Assembly (NCBI RefSeq): GCF_013141825.1
Contig: NZ_RZNH01000031.1
Span: 1 to 64,000, forward strand
Reading direction: 5' to 3'
Source: Marinifilum caeruleilacunae
Lineage (GTDB): Bacteria > Bacteroidota > Bacteroidia > Bacteroidales > Marinifilaceae
DNA: 64,000 bases
Shown here: positions 1 through 7,441 of the stretch, one piece after another
How positions within the stretch are numbered: the stretch's first letter is position 1
Layout: every line of letters begins with the position of its first letter
Translations under genes and position numbers: made by a program
The notes under the pieces: generated by a model
Database searches by the model: none
Seen by the model: only the letters and a program-made list of their open reading frames with translations
Told to the model about the DNA's origin: nothing

Positions 1-60
1 GCGTGTGTGCCGCCTTATTTCTTTTACTTTGGACTCAGTACTCTGTTTTTTCTTTTTCAT
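1..60 (-). CDS. IS3-type transposase, N-terminal fragment (cut by window edge)
   Basis: Read leftward from an ATG at 60, the frame is open to the window edge and gives 20 residues beginning MKKKKQSTESK and continuing VKEIRRHTR. This basic N-terminus resembles the start of IS3-family OrfA-type transposases, where such a stretch precedes a helix-turn-helix domain (family knowledge from memory). Only the start is visible, so the rest of the element, its frameshift site and its far end lie outside. A strong hairpin lies just upstream at 84-113. I could not identify the terminal inverted repeat with confidence. An unrelated lysine-rich N-terminus remains possible. Confidence 0.5.
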   Translation of the reverse strand, partial: MKKKKQSTESKVKEIRRHTR

Positions 61-83
61 CTTCCAGACAATTATTGGTGATA

Positions 84-113
84 AAAAGTTAAGAAATCCA
101 TCTCTTAACTTTT
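84..113. terminator. Bidirectional stem-loop, probable terminator
   Basis: A perfect 11-bp stem (AAAAGTTAAGA at 84-94 pairing with 103-113) with an 8-base loop, flanked by A/T runs on both sides, so it could stop transcription either way. It separates the partial transposase from the oxidoreductase operon and may insulate the mobile element. Confidence 0.5.
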
Positions 114-247
114 ATACCAATCTGTCCAAATTAGGCTGAAGACTTACAGATAATCTCGTTTAATGTCACTTCTATTGTTTTATACAAGATGATACAAAAA
201 CACCTATTTTAGATACAATACCACCCATTCCACTCTCTTCTGTTTGC

Positions 248-285
248 TATGTTTGGTCATGCTTTATCAATGATTGTATCATTTG
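248..285 (+). promoter_or_regulatory. Candidate Bacteroidota-type promoter region for the Gfo/Idh-ApbE operon
   Basis: TATGTTTG at 248-255 matches the TAnnTTTG minus-7 consensus of Bacteroidetes exactly. A second near match (TATCATTTG, one base longer) lies at 277-285 with TTTG 21 bases before it, which fits minus-33/minus-7 spacing. Which is used cannot be decided by eye. The rest of 114-344 shows no gene. Confidence 0.35.
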
Positions 286-344
286 GTAAACGCTCTTAAA
301 ATTATTTGAATTTATTAAAAATAATTCTGAAACATATTTTAGAT

Positions 345-1688
345 ATGACGAAAAGATCATCACGAAGAGATTTTATAAAAACATCCACATTAGCTACTGC
401 CGGGATAACAATGGCAGGTATGGGGATGTCTGCAAAAAGTTATGGTAAAATAATAGGTTCCAATGACAGAATGCAAGTAGCGATAGCCGGACTAGGCCGA
501 AGATATAAGGCATTTTTGGGTGGAATTGCTCACAAAGAAAGTAATGTTGAGTTGCTTTACTTATGTGATGTTATGGACCACCAACTTGAAAAGGCGAGTA
601 AAAAGTGTAGTGATTTGTTCGGGTATAAATCAAAACTCGAAAAAGACGTTAGAAAAGTAATTGCAGATAAAAATGTAGACGCCCTTTTTATTGCTACCCC
701 AGATCACTGGCACACACCAGGTGCATTAATGGCATTGGAAGCAGGTAAACATGTTTATATTGAGAAACCTTGCAGCCATAATATGTTTGAAAATGAACTA
801 TTGATCGCAGCTCAGCAAAAATACAACAAGGCGATTCAAATGGGTAATCAGCAAAGGTCGGCAGTGCACAGCATAGAAATAATATCTCAAATTCATAATG
901 GCCTTATAGGTGATGTGTACAAGGCGGTGGCATTTTATTCTAACAAGAGAGGGGAAGTTCCAACCCCTCAAAAGGCAGCCGTTCCAACGGGATTGGATTG
1001 GGATCTATTCCAAGGGCCTTCGCCACGTAAAGAATATACTCATGATACCTGGAATTATAATTGGCACTGGTATGGCTGGGATTTTGGTACGGCCGAAATG
1101 GGAAACAATGCCACTCATGAACTGGATATTGCAAGGTGGGCACTTGATGTGAAATACCCGGAACAAGTATTCGTTGAAGCTGATAAACGCCATTATAAAA
1201 ATGATGGATGGGAAATGTATGATACCATGGAGGCCACTTTTAAATTTGAAAATGGGAAAGTAATCACATGGGATGGAAAGAGTAGAAATGCTTTTAACAC
1301 TTATGGTGCTGGGAGAGGAACCATTATATACGGTACAGAAGGAACTGTCTGGGTAGATAGAGAGTTATACCGCATCTTTGACAGAAAAGGAAAATTGGTC
1401 AAAGAAGTATTATCTGCTACCAAAGAATCTGGAACGGCGCTTGGAGGAGGTGGTGAAACCTCAACCCTGCATGTGAGAAACTTTTTTGATGCTGCCCGAG
1501 GAAAAGATAAATTAACCTCTCCGATTACTCAAGGTGCAATTAGTCAGGCGATGACCCACTATGCTAACATTGCATATCGAATTGGAAAAGGATTTGACAT
1601 TGATTCACATTCTGGTCGAATTTTTGATCGTGATGCCATGAAATTGTGGGGACGTGAATATGAAAAGGGTTGGGAACCAAAATTATAG
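345..1688 (+). CDS. Exported Gfo/Idh/MocA-family oxidoreductase
   Basis: A 447-residue NAD(P)-dependent oxidoreductase-like protein, probably Tat-exported. The N-terminus carries SRRDFIK, a twin-arginine motif, followed by a hydrophobic stretch. The ATG at 345 is preferred over a TTG at 306 because it starts directly before the signal. A Rossmann segment begins near residue 45 with an altered glycine motif (AGLGRR), and the family EKP motif is at about residues 140-142. The C-terminal half contains the usual alpha/beta domain with an HELDIARWALD stretch. Tat export suggests it folds with its nucleotide in the cytoplasm before export. It overlaps nothing and is followed after 5 bases by an ApbE-like gene. 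The substrate is unknown; sugar 3-oxidation or NAD-dependent glycoside cleavage (GH109-like chemistry) are possibilities by family. Confidence 0.85.
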   Translation: MTKRSSRRDFIKTSTLATAGITMAGMGMSAKSYGKIIGSNDRMQVAIAGLGRRYKAFLGGIAHKESNVELLYLCDVMDHQLEKASKKCSDLFGYKSKLEKDVRKVIADKNVDALFIATPDHWHTPGALMALEAGKHVYIEKPCSHNMFENELLIAAQQKYNKAIQMGNQQRSAVHSIEIISQIHNGLIGDVYKAVAFYSNKRGEVPTPQKAAVPTGLDWDLFQGPSPRKEYTHDTWNYNWHWYGWDFGTAEMGNNATHELDIARWALDVKYPEQVFVEADKRHYKNDGWEMYDTMEATFKFENGKVITWDGKSRNAFNTYGAGRGTIIYGTEGTVWVDRELYRIFDRKGKLVKEVLSATKESGTALGGGGETSTLHVRNFFDAARGKDKLTSPITQGAISQAMTHYANIAYRIGKGFDIDSHSGRIFDRDAMKLWGREYEKGWEPKL

Positions 1689-1693
1689 TTGAC

Positions 1694-2584
1694 ATGGATG
1701 TCTTTTGCGATACTTTCTATGCCATGGGAACTCGATTAAGCCTGGTGATACCTCAAATCAATAAGCTTTATTGTGAAAATGTAAGTCAGGAAATAAAAGC
1801 TGAAATCCTTAGAATAGAAAATAAATTAAGTTTTTTCAATCCCAATAGTGATGTCTCTTTAATAAACAGGGATGCTGTACATCATGAATTAAAAATTGAC
1901 AAGGAAACATGTTCATTAATAGCTAAATCTTTAGAGCACCACCAACTAACTGGTGGTGCTTTTGATATATGTAAGGCAGCACTTAAACATGGCTTACCCA
2001 ACAGCTCGAACAATGGTTGTGAATCTATTGTTTTAGACACCAAAGCATCAACCATATGCTTAAAATCAGACCATTTAAAGATTGATCTTGGTGGAATTGG
2101 TAAAGGTTATGCATTGGAAAGAGCCAAAAAGATTTTACTACAGGCAAACGTCGATAATGCTTTAGTAAGTTTTGGTGAAAGTTCAATTCTTGCATTGGGA
2201 AATCAACCTGGAGGGAATTGCTGGAAAGTAGGTTTACGAAGTAAAAAAAACACAGAAAAATTCGTTCATAAGTTCAATCTATACAATAGTTCCATTTCCA
2301 TTTCCGGCGATTGGCATTTCCATGACAATTTAGGTGTAGCCTCCAATACTCACATAGTCGATCCTTTGAGTAATAAACTACTGAGTAAAAACAAGTTGAT
2401 TGCAGTCCATTGTGAATCACCATTGGAGGCTGAGATTTTATCAACTGCCCTATACACAAAATCTGATGAAGAAATAACATCCATTGTACAACAGTTAAAA
2501 GGAATCAAATGTATATCTCATTCTTTACAAAAAGAAAGAGAGGTCCTTACTGACTACCAGGCAGTCAACAAAGTACAATTTTGA
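1694..2584 (+). CDS. apbE: ApbE-like FAD:protein FMN transferase
   Basis: A 296-residue protein of the ApbE family, which transfers FMN from FAD to a threonine or serine of target flavoproteins using Mg2+. Visible family motifs are AMGTRLSLVI near the N-terminus, a DVSLINRDA segment, DLGGIGKGYALERA at about 131-144, SFGESS around 160 and EAEILSTALYT near 245 (family norm DALSTA). The ATG at 1694 starts straight into the domain; an in-frame TTG at 1670 would overlap the upstream gene and adds no signal. Unlike most Bacteroidetes ApbE proteins I see no lipobox or signal peptide, so it is either cytoplasmic or has lost export. It lies between two exported oxidoreductases, and I found no obvious FMN-attachment motif in its neighbours by eye. 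Confidence 0.8.
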   Translation: MDVFCDTFYAMGTRLSLVIPQINKLYCENVSQEIKAEILRIENKLSFFNPNSDVSLINRDAVHHELKIDKETCSLIAKSLEHHQLTGGAFDICKAALKHGLPNSSNNGCESIVLDTKASTICLKSDHLKIDLGGIGKGYALERAKKILLQANVDNALVSFGESSILALGNQPGGNCWKVGLRSKKNTEKFVHKFNLYNSSISISGDWHFHDNLGVASNTHIVDPLSNKLLSKNKLIAVHCESPLEAEILSTALYTKSDEEITSIVQQLKGIKCISHSLQKEREVLTDYQAVNKVQF

Positions 2585-2615
2585 TATAAAAAGCAAACTA
2601 TTTAAAATATATAAC

Positions 2616-3869
2616 ATGAGTAATCCAATAAGCAGAAGAAAATTTATTGGGAACATAAGCGCACTGGGTTTAGCCAGCACACTTCCATTTATGTCCACAT
2701 TTTCTTTCGCAAGCGACCTGTCATCTCCTTCCAATATTGTAAATGTTGGAATAATTGGAGTAGGCAGTAGAGGTAAAGTACTACTTCTGAACATTCAAAA
2801 AATTCAGGGAATTAAAATAATTGCAGTTTGTGACAATTACGATACAAATTATAAACGAGCAATTAGCTTAACAAGAAACACTGCAAAGGCATATACTGAT
2901 CACAGAAAACTTCTTGAAAACAAAGATCTTGATGCGGTAATTATTGCTACACCATTACATGAACATGCTCATATTACAATTGATGCGTTAAATTCAGGGC
3001 TTCATGTTTTTTGTGAAAAATCAATGGCAAAAACTGCCGAAGATTGCAATGCAATGGTAAGTGCGGCCCTAAGAAATAATAAGATATTACAAATTGGTCA
3101 TCAAAGACTTTTTGATCCCATGTATCATAAAGCCATTGAGATGATTCAGAATAAACAACTGGGAAGTTTAACCCAGATTAGAGCTTTCTGGCACAGAAAT
3201 AGAGATTGGAGAAAACCAGTTCCTAGTCCTGAATTGGAAAGAAAAATTAATTGGCGCCTGTATGAAGAATATTCACTAGGTCTTATGACTGAATTGGCTT
3301 CACACCACTTGCAAGTAGCAAATTGGGTTTATGGTGCGGCACCAATTTCTGTGGCTGGTTTTGGCAGTATCAATTATTGGAAAGATGGTCGTGAACTATT
3401 CGATAACGTTAATTTGGTGTACAAATATCCTAATGGCAATCATTTGGTGTATGATTCTTTGATCAGTAATAAACATTACGGAATGGAGGTACAAGTAATG
3501 GGTGATAAGGGAACATTGGAAATGGAAAAAGGCAACTATTTTCTCGAGCATCCACCGGCAGCTCCTGGTATATTGCAATTGGTAAACGATATCGAAAAAG
3601 GAATTTTTGAAACTGTACCTATTGGTGGAGCAAGTTGGGTTCCTGAAACAGCAAATAAAGTAAAGCCAACCAAATACCATCAAACACAAAAAGGATTACC
3701 TGAACCAACTGAGCTACAATTTCATTCATTTGCAAACCATATTAGAGAAAACAAAATAGATGAAGAGAATTTAAAACATGGTTACAACTCTTCCATTTGT
3801 GCAATAATGGGCCATAAGGCAATGCTTGAAAATAAAGTAATTGAAATTCCTGATAATTTAAGAATGTAA
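2616..3869 (+). CDS. Exported Gfo/Idh/MocA-family oxidoreductase, EKS variant
   Basis: A 417-residue protein with a twin-arginine-like signal (SRRKFIGN, then a hydrophobic segment) and a Rossmann core starting VGIIGVGSRG at about residues 44-52. The usual EKP motif is EKS at 134-136, so the proline that normally shapes the nicotinamide site is replaced. It is a distant paralogue of the protein at 345-1688. The gap to the next gene is only 2 bases, so these genes form one transcript. Predicted to act outside the cytoplasm on a sugar or sugar-derived substrate; the real substrate is not deducible. The changed motif could mean altered catalysis, such as a tightly bound cofactor. Confidence 0.83.
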   Translation: MSNPISRRKFIGNISALGLASTLPFMSTFSFASDLSSPSNIVNVGIIGVGSRGKVLLLNIQKIQGIKIIAVCDNYDTNYKRAISLTRNTAKAYTDHRKLLENKDLDAVIIATPLHEHAHITIDALNSGLHVFCEKSMAKTAEDCNAMVSAALRNNKILQIGHQRLFDPMYHKAIEMIQNKQLGSLTQIRAFWHRNRDWRKPVPSPELERKINWRLYEEYSLGLMTELASHHLQVANWVYGAAPISVAGFGSINYWKDGRELFDNVNLVYKYPNGNHLVYDSLISNKHYGMEVQVMGDKGTLEMEKGNYFLEHPPAAPGILQLVNDIEKGIFETVPIGGASWVPETANKVKPTKYHQTQKGLPEPTELQFHSFANHIRENKIDEENLKHGYNSSICAIMGHKAMLENKVIEIPDNLRM

Positions 3870-3871
3870 TT

Positions 3872-4129
3872 ATGAAAGATATCGTACTAAAAGGCAAAAA
3901 CCTAAAAAGAGAATTGATTATATATCTGTTTTGCTTTGTTATAACTACTGGAATGAATATCTACTCTATTGTAAGTTACGATACCAAATGGCCAGAACTT
4001 TGGCTTTCATTACCCATCGTTTTTCTATTAAGTATTGTTATTTATGCCTTAAGTGGATTATTTCGCTTCATCTACTTCCTGCTTAAAAAAGCAGGAGTAC
4101 ATTTAAACATTTTACCCCTAAAGAAATAG
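3872..4129 (+). CDS. Small two-helix membrane protein
   Basis: An 85-residue protein with a short basic N-terminus, two hydrophobic helices (about residues 14-34 and 43-70) and a basic tail ending in LKK. I do not recognise a named domain. It starts 2 bases after the exported oxidoreductase, so translational coupling is likely, which suggests a membrane partner or anchor for the products of this operon. A terminator follows. Its length, composition and coupling argue that it is a real gene and not noise. Confidence 0.7.
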   Translation: MKDIVLKGKNLKRELIIYLFCFVITTGMNIYSIVSYDTKWPELWLSLPIVFLLSIVIYALSGLFRFIYFLLKKAGVHLNILPLKK

Positions 4130-4135
4130 CAAATA

Positions 4136-4181
4136 AAAATTCTCTTTCATAACCAGGTCAATGGAAATGATAGAGAATTTT
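4136..4181. terminator. Convergent bidirectional terminator
   Basis: AAAATTCTCT at 4136-4145 pairs with 4172-4181, and the stem extends inward with TTCAT/ATGA pairing. A/T-rich tails lie on both sides. It sits between the rightward oxidoreductase operon and the leftward PUL, serving both. Confidence 0.7.
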
Positions 4182-4187
4182 TTGTTA

Positions 4188-5687
4188 TTATTTTAAGCTT
4201 TCTTTATTCAACTCGATCCAAATCTTTAACAAATTACTCATTAAAGAATTAGCTCCTGTAATAGCCTCATAATGTTCACTTTTGTTTGATGCTTTTGGTA
4301 GTGGTGAACTCTTATCCATTACAGCATCTATAGACAGATCCGCATAAACAATTGCTTTATCTAAAAAACGTTTTTCACCTGTTAATTTATACGCCTTTAG
4401 CATTAATCCTATTACCCCTGAATAATTGTTTGGATACATTTTTTTTACTACGGGAACTTCTGCATTATAATATGCTTCAACAGCCGTTATAAAGAGGTCC
4501 TTGTATTTTTTTAAGCCTGTCTTTTTATATCTACTAAGACATTTACTTGCACTGCTGGTTGAATTCCCGTATCCATATCCGCTACTCCACATTGAAGTGG
4601 TAAATTTTCCACCTTTATGTTCTGATCTAAATTCACCTGGTTCAAGCGTATGAACATGAGCAGATTTAATGAAACCAATTCCTTTTGGAGATGGATCATG
4701 CTTGAAACTCAAATATAGTGAATCCGTATTTTTGGTAAGTAATACCATTCTTTGAGCAATCGAATCTGGGACGATATCCATAACATTTTCTAGCTTTTCG
4801 GCCAGGCCAATATTATGTCCTAATGAGTAGTGCTTAGGAAATTTAGTCGCATAACGCAAGGCACCACTTTTAGGGCTAATATTTCTTTCGAAATATCCAA
4901 GAACAGTATGGATTGCGTTTAAATATTCAGGGTTCCCTGTTTCCTGCCATGCCTTGGCCCAAATAGCGATGTATTTTCCTCCATGACTGGGAAATCCTTT
5001 TCCCCAGGAAGACCAATGAAATAATGCATTAGCATGCCTTGAAAAGTCCCCTGCTCTTTTCCCTTTGTGAGAATGGATTTGATGATTCCAAAGCCCCATA
5101 GCAAATTGATTTGCCTCTTTGGGTGCATGTTTCCAAACCAGATCCCAATGGTCAAATCCTTTTAACTCATGAATCCAAAATTGCAGTTTTCTAATAATAA
5201 TTCCTTCTCTAAAAAAATCCCAGCCCATATGCTCACCCCAAGGCATTAAACCAGTCGATTTAATCTGACAGTTCTTAAAGAACCAAATAATCGAGGTATC
5301 TGCCTCATGAGCATAAGCCTTATTCCCTGTTAGCTCTGTTAATTGATATAAGATGTTATATAGTCCATTGTGATTAGCTACATTAGAACCTCTATAGCTT
5401 CTATCCCTATTTCTAATACCCTTTGGAGCTTTAGGTGGATTTCGCTTATAAATATCACCAGTTTCTCTATTTAAGGTAGTTGCGAAAAGTGGGGAATGTT
5501 CCTTTCCATAACGATCTCTACCATACTCTATCATATAATCAGCATAGCTTTTCACCATGAAGAAGTATTCTGATTTTTGTGTGTTGCTATACACGCTATC
5601 ACAAGAAAACTTCCGATCAGCTTTGACATAAAGGAATGTGAAATAAAAAAGAAATAGCAACACAAAATGTCTAAATATATTCTTCAT
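4188..5687 (-). CDS. Exported alpha/alpha-toroid-like protein, possible lyase or uronyl hydrolase
   Basis: A 499-residue protein with a Sec signal peptide (hydrophobic residues 8-22, probable cleavage after VKA). The body has many tryptophans and histidines and helix-rich segments ending in aromatic motifs, such as TGLMPWGEHMGWDF, SRHANALFHWSSWGKGF and SEHYEAITGANSL. That pattern is typical of (alpha/alpha)-barrel glycosidases and polysaccharide lyases. I cannot assign a CAZy family. It is the last gene of the leftward PUL, 47 bases after a sulfatase. Because no GH88 or GH105 enzyme is visible in the window, this protein is a candidate for the missing step that removes terminal (unsaturated) uronate. 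That role is inference only. Confidence 0.6.
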   Translation of the reverse strand: MKNIFRHFVLLFLFYFTFLYVKADRKFSCDSVYSNTQKSEYFFMVKSYADYMIEYGRDRYGKEHSPLFATTLNRETGDIYKRNPPKAPKGIRNRDRSYRGSNVANHNGLYNILYQLTELTGNKAYAHEADTSIIWFFKNCQIKSTGLMPWGEHMGWDFFREGIIIRKLQFWIHELKGFDHWDLVWKHAPKEANQFAMGLWNHQIHSHKGKRAGDFSRHANALFHWSSWGKGFPSHGGKYIAIWAKAWQETGNPEYLNAIHTVLGYFERNISPKSGALRYATKFPKHYSLGHNIGLAEKLENVMDIVPDSIAQRMVLLTKNTDSLYLSFKHDPSPKGIGFIKSAHVHTLEPGEFRSEHKGGKFTTSMWSSGYGYGNSTSSASKCLSRYKKTGLKKYKDLFITAVEAYYNAEVPVVKKMYPNNYSGVIGLMLKAYKLTGEKRFLDKAIVYADLSIDAVMDKSSPLPKASNKSEHYEAITGANSLMSNLLKIWIELNKESLK

Positions 5688-5734
5688 GATATATAATTTT
5701 TAGTCAAATAAGCCTCTAAATAACTAACACAAAA

Positions 5735-7342
5735 TTATTCAATGATTTGCTGATCTTTCTGAGTAAACTTTGGATTATATTTTCCTCTTTTGTTGAAACC
5801 TTTAAATTCTCTCATTTTTGAAGTTCGCGGATAACTATCAAAAATTTCACCAAATCCTAAAACTCTAGGATCCCCTTGCTTTTTAAGTTCTGACTCTAAC
5901 AGGTCTCTTAATTCCTTCTTAATGGTTGCATATGTAGAATCATTTGCAATATTATTAATGCATGCTGGATCCTTTTTGATGTCATATAATTGTTCCATTG
6001 GACGCTTATCAAATGCCAGCTTAAAATATCTGCTTAAACTATCTTTTTCATGTAGCAAATGCATTTTGGATGGTGAAGGATCAATATCCTGATACCCAGG
6101 CCAAAGTTCTTTGAAACCTTCCGCTGGAATGATCTGTTTAGCTGATTCAGGAACTGGATCTCCTGCAGGCCAACGTTCTGGTTTAAAATTCTTAACGTAT
6201 AAATAATCCGAGGTGCGAATTGCCCTTGATGGATATCCCAGATTGTCTGGTCGTGCATGTGTATGCCTTTCACGCCCCGTAAGAACAAATTCCCTGACAG
6301 CATTTATTTTACTTTGACTATCTGAAAACAAAATATCTTTTAAACTCTCACCTGTCATCTGAGGTACATTTTCAACTTCTGCAATTTCCAGGAAAGTAGG
6401 TGCTAGGTCTATTAAACTTACCAAATCATCTGTAATTCTTTTGCCTTTAAACTTAGCAGGCCAGCAAATGGCAAGCGGTACATGTGTTCCATATTCCATT
6501 AGATTTGCTTTAGCAGCTGGAAAAGGCATTCCATTATCAGCAGTAACAACAATAATTGTATTCTCTAACTCTCCTTGTTCTTCCAGAAAAGAAATCATTT
6601 TTCCTAAATGCTGATCAAACCATTCAATCTCTACGGCATAGTCCGCAATATCACTCTGAATCAATTTGTTATCCGGCAAGAAATCCGGCACATCAACTTC
6701 TGTTAATAATTTTCCCGATTTTAATCCGGATCCGTCTTCATAAACTCGATGCGGTTCATGACAACCAAACCAGAAAAAGAATGGATCATCATTTCCTTTT
6801 TGATTGTAAAATTCTACAAAATTACCAAAGTAATCCGTTTTATGGATTCCATCAGCAGGAACCTCAGTCAATTTTTTACGATTAAACTCCGGTCCAACAG
6901 GATTTCGCGTCCATCCAGCCTTTGAATAATCACCGGGGCCCCAAGGCTTTCCTGTATACCCTATTTCAAAACCTACATCTTCCAACAAGTCAGTAAAAAC
7001 AGTAAACTTCTTAGGGAAGTAACTCCCATGTGTTCCAGCTTCTTCGAGCTCCCAAATATTTCGTCCCGTTAAAATAGCAGCTCTCGATGGGCTACATTGA
7101 GGTGCAGCAACAAAAGCCTGATTAAATAATACACCAGCATTTGCAACTTTATCAAATGCTGGTGTATTTATACCACTTGTTCCATATGCCGATGAATATG
7201 GAAATGATTGATCATCAGCAATGGCAAACAAAATATTAGGTCTCTTTCTTTTTTGCGATAGTCTTTTCTCACCACAAGCAATCATACCTACACTTAAAAT
7301 ACTATATAAAATAATACTTTGATAATAATACCATCTATTCAT
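5735..7342 (-). CDS. S1-family sulfatase lipoprotein (S1_8-like)
   Basis: A 535-residue formylglycine sulfatase. The N-terminus has a lipobox (IACG, cysteine 23), so it should be a lipoprotein. The metal-binding DD follows PNILFAIAD, and the FGly motif is CSPSR with the modifiable cysteine at 83. A GKPWGPGDY segment and a second metal motif (TADNGMPFP) are present. The overall look, including ELEEAGTHG after the active site, resembles the S1_8 group that includes heparan N-sulfatase-like and ulvan-locus enzymes; the subfamily is from memory. It would remove sulfate from a sugar unit of the PUL substrate. It is 99 bases downstream of the BNR gene but separated from it by a terminator. Confidence 0.88.
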   Translation of the reverse strand: MNRWYYYQSIILYSILSVGMIACGEKRLSQKRKRPNILFAIADDQSFPYSSAYGTSGINTPAFDKVANAGVLFNQAFVAAPQCSPSRAAILTGRNIWELEEAGTHGSYFPKKFTVFTDLLEDVGFEIGYTGKPWGPGDYSKAGWTRNPVGPEFNRKKLTEVPADGIHKTDYFGNFVEFYNQKGNDDPFFFWFGCHEPHRVYEDGSGLKSGKLLTEVDVPDFLPDNKLIQSDIADYAVEIEWFDQHLGKMISFLEEQGELENTIIVVTADNGMPFPAAKANLMEYGTHVPLAICWPAKFKGKRITDDLVSLIDLAPTFLEIAEVENVPQMTGESLKDILFSDSQSKINAVREFVLTGRERHTHARPDNLGYPSRAIRTSDYLYVKNFKPERWPAGDPVPESAKQIIPAEGFKELWPGYQDIDPSPSKMHLLHEKDSLSRYFKLAFDKRPMEQLYDIKKDPACINNIANDSTYATIKKELRDLLESELKKQGDPRVLGFGEIFDSYPRTSKMREFKGFNKRGKYNPKFTQKDQQIIE

Positions 7343-7376
7343 AATAACATCTAACCATTAAAAATGTATAAAAAAG

Positions 7377-7414
7377 TGACCTAAACACTATTCCATAAAA
7401 ATAGTTTTAGGTCA
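7377..7414 (-). terminator. Rho-independent terminator after the BNR lyase gene
   Basis: TGACCTAAA at 7377-7385 pairs with 7406-7414, extended by ACTATT/AATAGT pairing with one bulge. On the leftward strand the stem is followed by a run of six T. It should end or attenuate transcription coming from the 7442-12632 gene group. Confidence 0.7.
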
Positions 7415-7441
7415 TCTTTATTTTGAAAAACAATAACTATT

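Noticed and set aside
345-3869. Assignment of the exported Gfo/Idh proteins to GH109
   Set aside because: Tat export and Rossmann fold fit, but I could not find the GH109-specific motif around the His-containing active site, so only the broad family is called.
4511-4699. Small frames inside the large genes (here and elsewhere, e.g. 34551-34979, 18022-18420)
   Set aside because: They overlap well-supported genes in another frame or on the other strand and show no domain or signal.
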